Positions 1 to 9,371 of a stretch of 64,000 nucleotides of DNA are shown here, piece after piece; the first letter of the stretch is position 1, and every line of letters begins with the position of its first letter. Made by a program: the position numbers and the translations under genes. This DNA is from Shewanella schlegeliana (GTDB taxonomy: Bacteria > Pseudomonadota > Gammaproteobacteria > Enterobacterales > Shewanellaceae). The notes under the pieces are model-generated. The model was not told where the DNA came from and did no database searches. It saw only the letters and a list, made by a program, of their open reading frames with translations. The DNA lies in assembly GCF_016765635.1 (NCBI RefSeq), contig NZ_JAESVD010000009.1, positions 175,979 to 239,978 on the forward strand, written 5' to 3'.

Positions 1-947
1 GCATAGGGATTTCGTTATTTCCACAGCAAAGTGACGAGCCTAATCAACTGTTAAGCATGGCCGATACCGCTATGTATTCAGCAAAGAAGAGTCCAAACCA
101 TATTCGTTTCTATAACGCGACCATTCGTGAGGCCGCAGAGAAGAAGCTGCATACGCTAAATGATCTGCGTCATGCCCAAGGGCTTGGACAGTTTAGCCTA
201 GCCTATCAGAGCATTATCGATTTAGAGTCTAATGACATTGTGGCGGTTGAAGCGCTACTACGTTGGACTCAAAATAATGGCGAGATAGTTGAAGCACAAG
301 ACTTTATCCCTCTATTAGAGGAAGCGGGTCTAATGGTTAGTATTGGCCAATGGGCGTTAGAGCAAGCTTGTATACAGATGCAGCAGTGGCAGCAAGAGTT
401 TGACCCCCAGCTTAAGATCAGCGTCAACATTTCACGCTCACAGCTGGAGCACCCAGACTTTATTCCCATGCTTAAAGGGCTACTTGCCCGCACTCAGTTG
501 CCTGCTAACACATTGATTATTGAGATCACAGAAAGCGCGCTTATTCATCGACCTAAATTTATGGCAAATGTTTTAGCCCAGTTAAAAGAGATGAATATTA
601 GCATCGCAATAGATGACTTTGGCGCGGGGCTATCCTCCTTGAGCCGACTCAGCAGCTTACCGCTAGATAGCCTGAAAATCGATTCCGCTTTTGCCCAACG
701 CCTAAACACTAATCAAGGCCAAAAGCTTTGTAAGGCCATAATGCAACTAGCACAAACCTTAGAGATAGATGTTGTTGTCGAGGGGATAGAGACGCAATCT
801 CAACGAGACCTGCTATTGAATTTAGGTAAAGGAATGGGTCAGGGTTATTTCTTCGATAAACCCGTGAAAGCTGAAAGCTTTACACTTGATCTACTTAGTC
901 CAATCTATGATACCCAACAGGCCCGCTACCGAGTATCAGGAAGGTAG
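1..947 (+). CDS. GGDEF-EAL protein, C-terminal part (c-di-GMP phosphodiesterase), 5' end outside window
   Basis: The reading frame is open from the window edge (first full codon at base 3), so the gene starts upstream and the ATG at 57 is internal. The first ~35 residues are the end of a GGDEF domain (typical C-terminal pattern with ADTAMYSAKKS). A full EAL domain follows, with the signature region EALLRW, the metal/catalytic segments SVNIS, EITES, DDFGAG, LKID and VVEGIE, and the closing GQGYFF. The EAL residues needed for c-di-GMP hydrolysis look intact, so it is probably an active phosphodiesterase; the state of the GGDEF active site cannot be judged. The stop codon lies in the first bases of a hairpin element. 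Confidence 0.9.
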   Translation, partial: IGISLFPQQSDEPNQLLSMADTAMYSAKKSPNHIRFYNATIREAAEKKLHTLNDLRHAQGLGQFSLAYQSIIDLESNDIVAVEALLRWTQNNGEIVEAQDFIPLLEEAGLMVSIGQWALEQACIQMQQWQQEFDPQLKISVNISRSQLEHPDFIPMLKGLLARTQLPANTLIIEITESALIHRPKFMANVLAQLKEMNISIAIDDFGAGLSSLSRLSSLPLDSLKIDSAFAQRLNTNQGQKLCKAIMQLAQTLEIDVVVEGIETQSQRDLLLNLGKGMGQGYFFDKPVKAESFTLDLLSPIYDTQQARYRVSGR

Positions 948-1011
948 CTACGCCAGCACTCTGAATGGATTATTCAGTGTCGCCCCCTGCAAAAGCTGTT
1001 GCCGGCGTAGC
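947..1011. repeat. 65-nt branched palindromic element
   Basis: An outer 8-bp stem (GCTACGCC at 947-954 with GGCGTAGC at 1004-1011) encloses a hairpin CTGAAT/ATTCAG (961-977, loop GGATT) and a weaker GCAA/TTGC hairpin (989-1002). It overlaps the last base of the preceding gene. The plan (outer stem, two inner hairpins, a TGGA-containing loop region, about 65 nt) is that of the elements near 22.2-22.5 kb. Function unknown. Confidence 0.55.
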
Positions 1012-1045
1012 CCCAATCATCACCATAAGATGATGGGCTTATTAA
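1012..1045 (+). terminator. Possible terminator hairpin
   Basis: CCC plus ATCATC (1012-1021) pairs with GATGAT plus GGG (1029-1037), with one bulged A, followed by CTTATTAAA. The tail is not a strong T-run, so this is a weak intrinsic terminator candidate for the phosphodiesterase gene. Confidence 0.35.
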
Positions 1046-1190
1046 ACCCTATTCGCTGAAAAATTAGCGTGATATCAACGGCGTTTTTCTAAGGAATAAA
1101 CAACTTAAATCACAAAAGTTTATACCAAAATGTAACTAAATTTTTTCAGCTTCAAACATCGAATAAAAAAACCACTATTTTAAATAAAGC

Positions 1191-1784
1191 TTATCGATAT
1201 CGAGCCCGAACATCGGCAGGCATAGAAGCGAGCCTTTGTTCTACCATGGCACTTAAGGCATTCGTTAAAGGTGCAATATTTTGCTTTTCATCGATTGCCT
1301 TAAGCATCATGGCTACCGCTTCTAGCGTCGACAGACTATCACTGCGACTCGCCTTACGAATGGTGTAGTTTGAAGCCGAATCCAGATCCAAATGTAATGC
1401 AGGGTAAGCCTGTAACCATGGGTTAAGTTGCAGCAATTTATAAGCTTTACGCCAAGTGCCATCGAGAAAAAGTAGTATCACCTCTTCCTCAACCTGAGTC
1501 TCGTTTGCCGATACACTCGTGTCTGACGGATAAACTAAATAAACAGGCTTTTTCGACTGCGCTAATTGTTCACGCAAGGTGGTAAAATCATCTTCGGTTT
1601 CACCCACCACCACTTGAGTATTTGGAATAACCAACTCTAACAGGCGCACACTATTCTTGGCATGGCCCACTTCGCTTGGGTCTTGCAAAATAATCAGCTC
1701 AGCCTTGACCTGCATGGTTTCAATACTGGCGCACAGACACGCATTTTGCGGATAATGACAGTTTGGACAAGTTGGACGGGACAC
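1191..1784 (-). CDS. DTW-domain protein, probable tRNA-uridine aminocarboxypropyltransferase
   Basis: A 197-residue protein with an N-terminal four-Cys cluster (C6, C9, C16, C18), the HAKNS motif at residues 41-45 and the family-naming DGTW at 108-111. DTW proteins (E. coli YfiP/TapT is the best known) transfer the 3-amino-3-carboxypropyl group of SAM to a tRNA uridine. The start is GTG, with GAGG four bases upstream. It stands alone, running toward the phosphodiesterase gene. Family assignment is firm; the exact tRNA position is inferred from the family. Confidence 0.88.
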   Translation of the reverse strand: MSRPTCPNCHYPQNACLCASIETMQVKAELIILQDPSEVGHAKNSVRLLELVIPNTQVVVGETEDDFTTLREQLAQSKKPVYLVYPSDTSVSANETQVEEEVILLFLDGTWRKAYKLLQLNPWLQAYPALHLDLDSASNYTIRKASRSDSLSTLEAVAMMLKAIDEKQNIAPLTNALSAMVEQRLASMPADVRARYR

Positions 1785-1866
1785 AAAACCTCAATAGATT
1801 CTCAGATATTACCGTTGAAGTTTAGCCCACCCGAATAGCAAATAATATTCGTATTTTTGAGTTGAT

Positions 1867-1903
1867 AAAAAAAGCCTGCAGAGATGGTTAGTCAATGCAG
1901 GCT
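1867..1903 (-). terminator. Intrinsic terminator of the MFS gene
   Basis: AGCCTGCA (1873-1880) pairs with TGCAGGCT (1896-1903). Read leftward, the hairpin is followed by a run of seven T. It lies just downstream of the MFS exporter gene. Confidence 0.75.
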
Positions 1904-1970
1904 AAGGGTGTTTCAGGGTGAAACAAAGTTAACTTTTACTATCTACAACTGGCTGCATTCGCAAACCAGC

Positions 1971-3173
1971 CTAATAAGCGTGCTGCTCTTGATGCCAATG
2001 ATCAAACTTTGGCATCGCCATCATGGCGAGCAACGCGAGTGCACCTACGCCCATCAAAAGCGCTACGGCATAAGGGGCCGATAGACCCGTTTGCTGCACT
2101 AGTGCCGTCAGCAATGAGGCGCCACTCATCTGAATGAATCCAAGCATCGCCGTTGCCGTACCTGCTCTCTCACCAAAGGCTGACAGCGCCATACTGGTTG
2201 CAGGCCCTAGTAGCAGAGCAAAACCGATACATAGCAGCATCATAGGTAGCATATAACTATAGGCAGCCATCAAGCCTGACTGTGGCCCAACAAGCTGAAC
2301 GATAACTTGAGTCACAGCAGATACCAGCATCAGAGCTAACGCTGCAATCACGGTTGGTCGGTTACCTAGCTTCTTAATCACTAGAGGCGCAGCAAAACAG
2401 GCGATGATATTCACCACAGCATTTAAGGCAAACAGACCGCTGAAAGTTAACTCTGACACGCCAAGGTGTCCGATGAGCCACACTGGCGCATAAGAAACAT
2501 AGCTCAGAATCGCGGCCATACCCGCCATACAAGCGATGGCGTAAAACAGGAAGTGCGGCTCAGTGATCACTGGCTTATAGCGTGCCCAGCGATATAGCGG
2601 CCCATCACTCACGGTATTTTGTGGACGAGTCTCTGGTAAACGTAGGCTCACTAAAGCCAGAATCACTAGACCATACAGTGCCATAAAAATGAAGTTTGAA
2701 CGCCAACCAAACTGCAGGGCTAACATACCGCCTAATGTCGGTGCTAAAGCTGGAATAATACAGATCATGCCGTTTAGGTAGCTGTAGTAACGTGCGCCCT
2801 CTTTTGGAGAGAAACAGTCGCGCACCGCACTAAACACCACTATCGAGGTCGAGCATGCCGCGAGGCCCTGCATCACACGCGCGATTTGAAGCCAGTGAAA
2901 CTCCACGGCAATAGCGGCCAATAGGCTACTTGCCATGTAAAACATGATGCCACCGATGGCAACGGGACGGCGACCGTAGCGGTCAGCCAATGGGCCGATG
3001 AGTAACTGCCCCGTGCCCATCGCAAATAAGAAAAGCACTAGTGTCGATTGGATCTCACTCGCTGACACTGAAAATTCTGCCGCCATTGCAGGCATAGAGG
3101 GCAGATAAATATCGATAGCCAAAGGACTTAAAATCACCAAGGGCAATAAAATAGGTAACAAACTACGGCGCAT
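1971..3173 (-). CDS. MFS drug exporter, Bcr/CflA-type
   Basis: About 400 residues with twelve predicted membrane segments. The loop 2-3 signature GPLADRYGRRP is typical of major facilitator drug/H+ antiporters, and the start SPLAIDIYLPSMPAMAAEF fits the Bcr/CflA (DHA1) subfamily. ATG at 3173 is chosen because it is preceded by a GAGAAAGA stretch; a TTG at 3185 is the longer alternative. It is divergent from a LysR gene about 100 bp away, an arrangement that usually means the regulator controls the exporter. Substrate unknown. Confidence 0.85.
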   Translation of the reverse strand: MRRSLLPILLPLVILSPLAIDIYLPSMPAMAAEFSVSASEIQSTLVLFLFAMGTGQLLIGPLADRYGRRPVAIGGIMFYMASSLLAAIAVEFHWLQIARVMQGLAACSTSIVVFSAVRDCFSPKEGARYYSYLNGMICIIPALAPTLGGMLALQFGWRSNFIFMALYGLVILALVSLRLPETRPQNTVSDGPLYRWARYKPVITEPHFLFYAIACMAGMAAILSYVSYAPVWLIGHLGVSELTFSGLFALNAVVNIIACFAAPLVIKKLGNRPTVIAALALMLVSAVTQVIVQLVGPQSGLMAAYSYMLPMMLLCIGFALLLGPATSMALSAFGERAGTATAMLGFIQMSGASLLTALVQQTGLSAPYAVALLMGVGALALLAMMAMPKFDHWHQEQHAY

Positions 3174-3273
3174 GATCTTTCTCAAAATTAGGAAAACAGC
3201 GCTATAGTAATCAAACTAAGGTATGAACAGAAATGATATTATTTCCATTATGAATTTCCACTGAGGAATATCT

Positions 3274-4236
3274 TTGAAACTTGATAATCTCGCGCGTATC
3301 GATCTAAACCTGTTAGTTATCCTGCAAGTACTACTTGAAGAGGAGAGTGTCACCCGCGCCGCTAATCGCCTACATGTCAGCCAGTCGGCTCTAAGTAAAA
3401 GTTTAAATCGGCTAAGAGAAACTCTAGGTGATCCGCTCTTTCTGCGTACCGCTCATGGGCTCAAGCCTACGGCGCACGCAATACAGTTAGGTAAGTTGCT
3501 GCCCCAAAGCCTACAAAGCCTGTATCAACTGACACTGCCACCCAGCTTTACGCCTCATAACAGCAGCCGCCAATTTTCATTTGCCATGGTAGAGAGCGCC
3601 TACGAGACCCTGCTGCCTAACTTCATCGGCACATTACTTAATCGCGCTCCCAATCTTAAACTTGATAGCTTTGTATGGAGCGAAAACTCTCTACAGGCGA
3701 TTCAACAGGGACAGATTGATTTTGGTATTGCTGGGCGTGAACTGCATCCGCAATCAGCCTTTCAAGTAGATAGGTTGCCTGAAGGCATCGCTCACCAAAC
3801 TCTGTTTACCGATCATCAGGTGTGCTTAGTGCGTCAAGATCACCCTATTCTCTCAACCGTCACTGCTGGGCATTGGGACCTGAATATCTACTTGCAGATG
3901 TCCCATGTACAGGTTCGATGTGAAGGCAATGATTGGTGGGCACTGGATTATCATCTGGCCGATTTAGGCCATCACCGCCGCTTAAGTACCATAGTGCCCG
4001 ACTTCTATGGCGCTGCCAGTGTTTGCGCCCATAGCGACCTGATCTTTACCCTGCCCGCCAGTTTTGCCCAGCACGCTAAGAAACTTTACCCTTTAGTGGA
4101 GTTAACACTGCCAATTGAGTTCATTCCACTGGCCTACGTATTACTCTGGCATGAGCGCAGCGCGGAGGATCCGGGGCATAGATGGGTAAAAGAGATCATC
4201 TGCGAGAGTGTAGCCAAGGCGTTCTCAGCTAGTTAA
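3274..4236 (+). CDS. LysR-family transcriptional regulator
   Basis: 320 residues. The N-terminal winged helix-turn-helix of LysR proteins is clear (LLEEESVTRAANRLHVSQSALSKSL split over residues ~20-45), followed by the usual co-inducer domain. The start is TTG at 3274, with GAGG about seven bases upstream; the nearby ATG at 3250 runs into a stop. It is divergently transcribed from the MFS exporter, which it probably regulates in response to an unknown ligand. Confidence 0.88.
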   Translation: MKLDNLARIDLNLLVILQVLLEEESVTRAANRLHVSQSALSKSLNRLRETLGDPLFLRTAHGLKPTAHAIQLGKLLPQSLQSLYQLTLPPSFTPHNSSRQFSFAMVESAYETLLPNFIGTLLNRAPNLKLDSFVWSENSLQAIQQGQIDFGIAGRELHPQSAFQVDRLPEGIAHQTLFTDHQVCLVRQDHPILSTVTAGHWDLNIYLQMSHVQVRCEGNDWWALDYHLADLGHHRRLSTIVPDFYGAASVCAHSDLIFTLPASFAQHAKKLYPLVELTLPIEFIPLAYVLLWHERSAEDPGHRWVKEIICESVAKAFSAS

Positions 4237-4402
4237 AATTGATACGCGTTAAATTAGATTAACCTTTATTAACGTGATCTTGGTTCAAATAGTCGGCAGT
4301 ATAATCCAACAACTAGCACATAATACCGAACAGAAGGCGCAGTGGTTCAGCCTGCATTCATCTTATTCGTGTAAGCTAGCATTAAGATATTCTGGAGAAT
4401 TT

Positions 4403-4732
4403 ATGATTTATAGCCAATTTCAACACAATCCGATGCAAAATCGATTTTCTGGCACCCGTGGCTGGCTAGCATTCGTTATCGGTTTGGCGTTTATGACATT
4501 AGCCTTAGTCGCTCTGCCATTTTTACTGCTATTTGGCGCGATTACTTTCGTAGCGCTGAGCCTATTTGGACGCGTATTTTTAAAGCGTCAGCTTGCACGT
4601 TTTCAAAAGCAGCAGGCCAATCAAGAGGTTCAATATAGTGAAGAGTTTCAGGAAACAATTTATAAAGAAGCACCGACCTCTGCACCACGCCAAGGCCGCA
4701 CCTTCGAACATAATCCTAACGAGCCCGTTTAA
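4403..4732 (+). CDS. Small membrane protein, unknown function
   Basis: 109 residues from ATG 4403, chosen because TGGAG lies seven bases before it; an open frame extends upstream to 4274 without a credible start. One long or two short hydrophobic segments (about residues 20-55) are followed by a polar, Gln/Glu-rich tail. I do not recognise a family. It stands alone between the LysR gene and the convergent DUF885 gene. Confidence 0.65.
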   Translation: MIYSQFQHNPMQNRFSGTRGWLAFVIGLAFMTLALVALPFLLLFGAITFVALSLFGRVFLKRQLARFQKQQANQEVQYSEEFQETIYKEAPTSAPRQGRTFEHNPNEPV

Positions 4733-4744
4733 TCTGGCTCGTTA
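4717..4744. terminator. Hairpin at a convergent gene end
   Basis: TAACGAGCC (4717-4725) pairs with GGCTCGTTA (4736-4744). The stem spans the stop codon of the small membrane protein and sits between two convergent genes. No T-run follows, so termination is a guess from position and stem strength. Confidence 0.4.
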
Positions 4745-4747
4745 AAG

Positions 4748-6025
4748 CTAAATCAGCATATCAGACGCGTTTAGAGGTCTAGACAATAGACTTTCGAAGC
4801 GCGTCCATTTTTGCGCTTGAGTTTGAGCTTGCGATTCAACCCAGGCCGCAACCGCATCTTCACCAACGCTATAGTTGATCACATAAGAGCGATTACGCTC
4901 ATAGAACTGAACTCGCTGTTTTGCACGAGATTCTGGATAAAGTGCGCCATCGATTAGCATTTCCTCTGCCGTTGCGGCATCGACCTTATTATCGGTTAAA
5001 CATTGGCTAACGTAATTCTCATAGTAACCCAACTTTTTAACCAACTTTAATACTCGGTGGAATAGAGGCAGATCGCCCTGTAAACCCGCCAGCGGCATCA
5101 ATACATCACGCTCAAACGCAATCACCTCTTCATCAGATAAGATAAGACTCAAGGCATAATTTGCGCTACCTTCTGACAAGTAGGAGATGGGGCTGTACAA
5201 AGGATAGATTGAATATTCTAACCACTGCTTAGCTTTCACCAACCTCTGCTCTTGCAAGAGATTAAATACATGGTGACCCGGATAGCCTTCATGTGATGCT
5301 AACTCAAGATAACGCTCGATCCCCAGAGGCTGATCCTGGTTTAACTGGATCAGGCTATGAAAATCGCCTTTGTACCAGTTATATGCGGTCCACACCTTAT
5401 CGTTGACATACTCAATCTCAAAACTTTCGTTTTCAGGTAGCTCCATATGCTGCTTGGTGCGTGTTCGTGCCATTTCGACCGAAGCCGAGAAGACCTCAGC
5501 GGCTTTATCTTTAGGGACAATAAACTGCGCTTTAAACTGGTTATAGCGGTCGGTCAGAGAGCCCTCGCCAGGCAATAAGGCATCGATTTCAGTAAGCACT
5601 TGTCGATGCTCAAGCAGGGAGTACTCGGCCAGCTGGCAATCATATAAAGCCACAGCTTCTTCGTTGAAGCTACACTTCTTGTCCTGCAGGAAATCTAAAT
5701 ATGCGCTAATAGACAGCCACTGTGTCTGAAGAAAATGATGCCGTTCAACTAAATCAAGAGCACTAAGCTCGTCCGCCATTAGCTTTAAAATCTCACAGCC
5801 CTGTTGATGCTGATGCTGAAGCTCTGCCAACGGTTGCCAATAGGTTTGTTTTTGCCACTCTTCAGGTCCATAGTAAGCATCAACATAATAGCAATCGTGC
5901 TGTCCGACGGCTAAAACGAGCTTAATGTAGCGCTCTGCAAACTGATTAAGGGCTTGCTGTTGTGCTTCATACGATAAGGGGTTAGCACAGGCTTGCTCAA
6001 CTTGTTCAGGATCAAAGTGTGACAA
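4748..6025 (-). CDS. DUF885-like putative metallopeptidase
   Basis: 425 residues. The motif HEGYPGHH near residue 248 is the hallmark of DUF885 proteins and resembles the HExxH zinc site of thermolysin-like peptidases; a Glu-rich segment further on (YLSEGSANYALS) could hold the third ligand. No signal peptide is visible, so it is probably cytoplasmic. The start is TTG at 6025 with AGGAG six bases upstream. Peptidase activity is inferred from the motif; the substrate is unknown. Confidence 0.7.
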   Translation of the reverse strand: MSHFDPEQVEQACANPLSYEAQQQALNQFAERYIKLVLAVGQHDCYYVDAYYGPEEWQKQTYWQPLAELQHQHQQGCEILKLMADELSALDLVERHHFLQTQWLSISAYLDFLQDKKCSFNEEAVALYDCQLAEYSLLEHRQVLTEIDALLPGEGSLTDRYNQFKAQFIVPKDKAAEVFSASVEMARTRTKQHMELPENESFEIEYVNDKVWTAYNWYKGDFHSLIQLNQDQPLGIERYLELASHEGYPGHHVFNLLQEQRLVKAKQWLEYSIYPLYSPISYLSEGSANYALSLILSDEEVIAFERDVLMPLAGLQGDLPLFHRVLKLVKKLGYYENYVSQCLTDNKVDAATAEEMLIDGALYPESRAKQRVQFYERNRSYVINYSVGEDAVAAWVESQAQTQAQKWTRFESLLSRPLNASDMLI

Positions 6026-6279
6026 AAAAGACTCCTAGTGGGTAAATGAGAGTCAAACTTACAATATTTGCATATATTATACAATATTTAGCGCTTGAGA
6101 AAAATTGATTAACTAGTCATCAAGCTGAAATGAAAGAGAGAAAGGCACTACAGCCTAAAAGTGAGATATCAGTAAACTGAAACAAGCTAATTTTCAATAA
6201 GAAAATTGCCCATGTTTACCTTAGCGAGTCAAACATAAGTGCTAGACTCGCTTAGTAACTTACCATCATAACCGCATCG

Positions 6280-7707
6280 TTATTCTGAGATTTGCGGTTC
6301 ACTAAGTAGTTCTGCCGCCTTGTTTAATGACACTCGCTCTTGAGGCGATTCAGTCATCCCCAGCACAGTATCGACCTGCAGTGCCAGTGACTGCCATAGA
6401 GGTAAAATAACCTCCAATTCTGTTGGGTTAGCCCGCTCTCGCGCCATCTTAAGGAGTGCAGCAGCAGAAACGACATCGATCCGCCCCAAAATACCATCGG
6501 CAAGGGCGATACTCAGCTCGATCATCGCCGGAACGCTGTGGCCATACTTAATCACTTCTCGAAGGTAAGTTTCTGCCTGCGACAGATCTTGTCCCATCGC
6601 ACCGTCATCATGCAGCATCTCCTGTGCGCAAGATAGCATGGCATCGACCTGACCCAGCTCCGCAGCCTCAGCCATCCAATAGGCACTCTTAATCGCATCC
6701 TGTTTGCAGCCTTCACCACGCGCCAACATCAAGGCGAGATGGTACTGGGCATGGGGGAACCCTGCCTGAGCTGCGCGATGAATATACTTATAGGCACTCT
6801 CTAAATCATCCTGTTGATAATAGAGTACACCTAAATTCGCCATCGCCTCCGACTGCTCAAGCTTAGCCGCAGCGCTAAGGTATTTCTGAGCTAGACTCGA
6901 GTCGACAGCAAAGTGCTTACTGCCCACTAAATAGAAATAGCCTAACAACGCCATCGCATTCGCGACACCAGCATCGGCGGCCTTGGCAATTGCCAGCTCT
7001 CCGGCTACCACATCGGCCTCGCCACTATAACCATGGATCAGTGATACGCCATGCTCGTACAGGGCATTTAAATTTTTATCCGCAGCTTGAGCAAACCAAT
7101 AACTCGCCTGTTTAAATGATGCGGTAGAACGCTCCTCTACCGCCTCTTCTCGACTATCCTGTAGCGCCAGCTCCTGCTCACGCTGCATCAAAGCACGAGT
7201 CTTTAACGACATGCCAACGAGATACTGAGAGTCAGGATCTCGTTCCATGACCGCGCGATAACAGAGATCACGCCCCGCTAAAGAGTCGAAATCTTCGAAG
7301 TAATATTCAGGCTTATCTTGCTGAGTCACGCTAACAAACAGTGACTCCACTAAGGATAAAAGCTGCTTAATCGAGCGCTCACTTAACTGCTGTAACTGCT
7401 CGGGTGTGAGGTGGTACTTTTCCGGGTGGGCGCCGCGGTTGCCATCGGCTCTAAGCTTATGCAGTGCGCGCGTAGTCTTAACATCGATGAGTCGACGCTG
7501 ATTTAGCTGCTCGATACGGTCATACAGATTAGGGCTATCGAAGCGCACCTTTTTAGGCTCAGCAAGCAGGCTAGTAAGCTTATGACTAAAACTGCGCACA
7601 TGCAGCAGCGCCTGAGTCGGTACATCTTTTACATAACTTTTGGCCTTGCGATAATCCTCGCCCAATTCGGCAGAGAACTGATTGACGAACTCAATATCGT
7701 TCAACAA
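6280..7707 (-). CDS. DUF4145-like domain plus Sel1-repeat protein
   Basis: 475 residues. Residues 1-110 resemble the DUF4145 domain found in restriction-associated and signalling proteins (LRADGNRGAHP motif near 88). From about residue 195 to 420 there is a series of Sel1-like/TPR helical repeats (patterns such as ALLGYFYLVGS, ANLGVLYYQQ, YHLALMLARG). Such proteins act as protein-binding scaffolds. The start is TTG at 7707 after AGGGG. There is no signal peptide. Partner and role are unknown. Confidence 0.65.
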   Translation of the reverse strand: MLNDIEFVNQFSAELGEDYRKAKSYVKDVPTQALLHVRSFSHKLTSLLAEPKKVRFDSPNLYDRIEQLNQRRLIDVKTTRALHKLRADGNRGAHPEKYHLTPEQLQQLSERSIKQLLSLVESLFVSVTQQDKPEYYFEDFDSLAGRDLCYRAVMERDPDSQYLVGMSLKTRALMQREQELALQDSREEAVEERSTASFKQASYWFAQAADKNLNALYEHGVSLIHGYSGEADVVAGELAIAKAADAGVANAMALLGYFYLVGSKHFAVDSSLAQKYLSAAAKLEQSEAMANLGVLYYQQDDLESAYKYIHRAAQAGFPHAQYHLALMLARGEGCKQDAIKSAYWMAEAAELGQVDAMLSCAQEMLHDDGAMGQDLSQAETYLREVIKYGHSVPAMIELSIALADGILGRIDVVSAAALLKMARERANPTELEVILPLWQSLALQVDTVLGMTESPQERVSLNKAAELLSEPQISE

Positions 7708-7818
7708 GACGTTTACCCCTAATCAAGAATAACCTTTAATTTATAGATAACAGACTAGGCTTGCAGCTCACACAAGTGCGTAGCTGCAAAGCTAGAGAGT
7801 AGCCTCTATGGAGCAGAG

Positions 7819-8553
7819 TTACTCTTCGTTTTGGATGTTGCCTGGTGTTTCTGGCGTTGGACGCGACACCATATAGAGGCGGAAAAGTGCAACGTTCACG
7901 AACAGACCGAAAAACGCCACGATAACCTCACCAACCAACTGCACTGGAAGACCACCGAGTTGAGTCAGTTGCGCTAACATACCGCCAAATAGCGACAATG
8001 GAATATATAGCAGTAACACCACGACAGTCTTAAGAGCGATAGGACCACTAAAACTGAAGCTACGTTTAATCGCTTCCATCGGTGTCAGACGCTCGACCAC
8101 AACCATAAAGTTAACGAATGCCAGACGCGCGAATAGATAGAGGGATATAAAAATACCAATTATCATCAAGTTAACGTTAACTGCAGCCAAAATCATAACT
8201 GGTGCAAGTATCGCAAGGCCAGAGAAAACACCGGCTAGAAGCAGTGCGGGTACAAAGTTTAAACTGGTTTTCAAGATCATGGCATTTGATGGGCTATGAC
8301 CCTGAGAGCGGATCTCTAAAAATAGCGTTAACGCCGCAATCAAGAACGAAAACACCAACAGTAGTACCATCATGGCAACCATGTGGCTGGTACCAAATTG
8401 AGGATTTTCAAGATCGGCGCTGCTAATCTCTAAGCTTAGCCATAGCTGTATACCAACCTGAATAAATAAAATTGGCACTAACATAAACGCTAACTGACTA
8501 ATATTGTTTCGAAAAAAATTAAAAGCTTGAGTCAATATTGCTGACAATGGCAT
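7819..8553 (-). CDS. YciC-like (UPF0259) inner-membrane protein
   Basis: 244 residues from ATG 8553, which has TTGGA seven bases upstream; a TTG four codons earlier is less well placed. The start PLSAILTQAFNFFRN and about six hydrophobic segments match the UPF0259/YciC family in length and layout. The molecular role of this family is unknown. It is a single gene, divergent from the DUF2780 gene. Confidence 0.7.
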   Translation of the reverse strand: MPLSAILTQAFNFFRNNISQLAFMLVPILFIQVGIQLWLSLEISSADLENPQFGTSHMVAMMVLLLVFSFLIAALTLFLEIRSQGHSPSNAMILKTSLNFVPALLLAGVFSGLAILAPVMILAAVNVNLMIIGIFISLYLFARLAFVNFMVVVERLTPMEAIKRSFSFSGPIALKTVVVLLLYIPLSLFGGMLAQLTQLGGLPVQLVGEVIVAFFGLFVNVALFRLYMVSRPTPETPGNIQNEE

Positions 8554-8737
8554 AGGGTTTTCCAAAAGATAAAATTCAATAACACGAGTTAAAGCTAAGG
8601 ATACCCAAGTTTATAAATTAATGCACAATTGAAATCACCAATTCCGTGCTCCATAGAAACAAAATAATGAAAAGAAATTGTTAAAAACGCTAGAATGAGC
8701 AATTATTGAGAGATTAGATGATACAAGGATAGCCGCA

Positions 8738-9256
8738 ATGAAATTAATGACTGCAACCCTGCTTACCATGACCGCGCTTTTGAGCATGCCGACAAATGCA
8801 GGGATTTTGGACCAATTAAGCCAAGCGGCTGAACCGACCAAAGAGCAATCGCAACAGACTCAATCGAGTGACTTAGTCGGTACAGTTATGTCTCAACTTG
8901 GTCTAAGCCAGACACAAGCAGAAGGTGGATTGGGTAGCCTACTGTCACTGGCACAAAGCTCTTTGGGAAGTAGCGAGTTTAGCTCGATAGCCGATTCAAT
9001 TCCCGGTATCGATGGGCTACTAGATGCGGTTCCAAAACTTGATAACGATTCAGGCATGTCAGGACTACTTTCAAAAGCGGGCGGACTTGGAGAGTCTCTA
9101 CAGGGTGGTGCCATGGTTTATGATGCCTTCGAACAATTAGGGATCTCCAAAGAGCTCGCGGCGCCGATGATCGATATCGTTAAAGGCTACTTAGATACCA
9201 ATGGTAGTGCAGGTACATCCGAACTACTGATGCAAGGTTTAAACTCCATTTTATAA
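8738..9256 (+). CDS. DUF2780 exported protein
   Basis: 172 residues with a clear signal peptide (cleavage likely after SMPTNA, about residue 21). The mature part is rich in Gly, Ser and Leu and matches the DUF2780 (VcgC/VcgE-like) pattern: LSQTQAEGGLGSLL in the middle and a conserved C-terminal block (YDAFEQLGISKELAAPMIDIV). It is periplasmic or secreted, function unknown. AGGAT precedes the ATG. Confidence 0.72.
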   Translation: MKLMTATLLTMTALLSMPTNAGILDQLSQAAEPTKEQSQQTQSSDLVGTVMSQLGLSQTQAEGGLGSLLSLAQSSLGSSEFSSIADSIPGIDGLLDAVPKLDNDSGMSGLLSKAGGLGESLQGGAMVYDAFEQLGISKELAAPMIDIVKGYLDTNGSAGTSELLMQGLNSIL

Positions 9257-9371
9257 TCCTCTGTTTTTCCCTTCTCAGTCACCTACTTAGTGTTAGCCCT
9301 GACTGAGAAGGAACTCTTTGCCATAATTAGGTTCTAATAATCTGTAATTACCATAAGGTTTAGGAGCCGAC

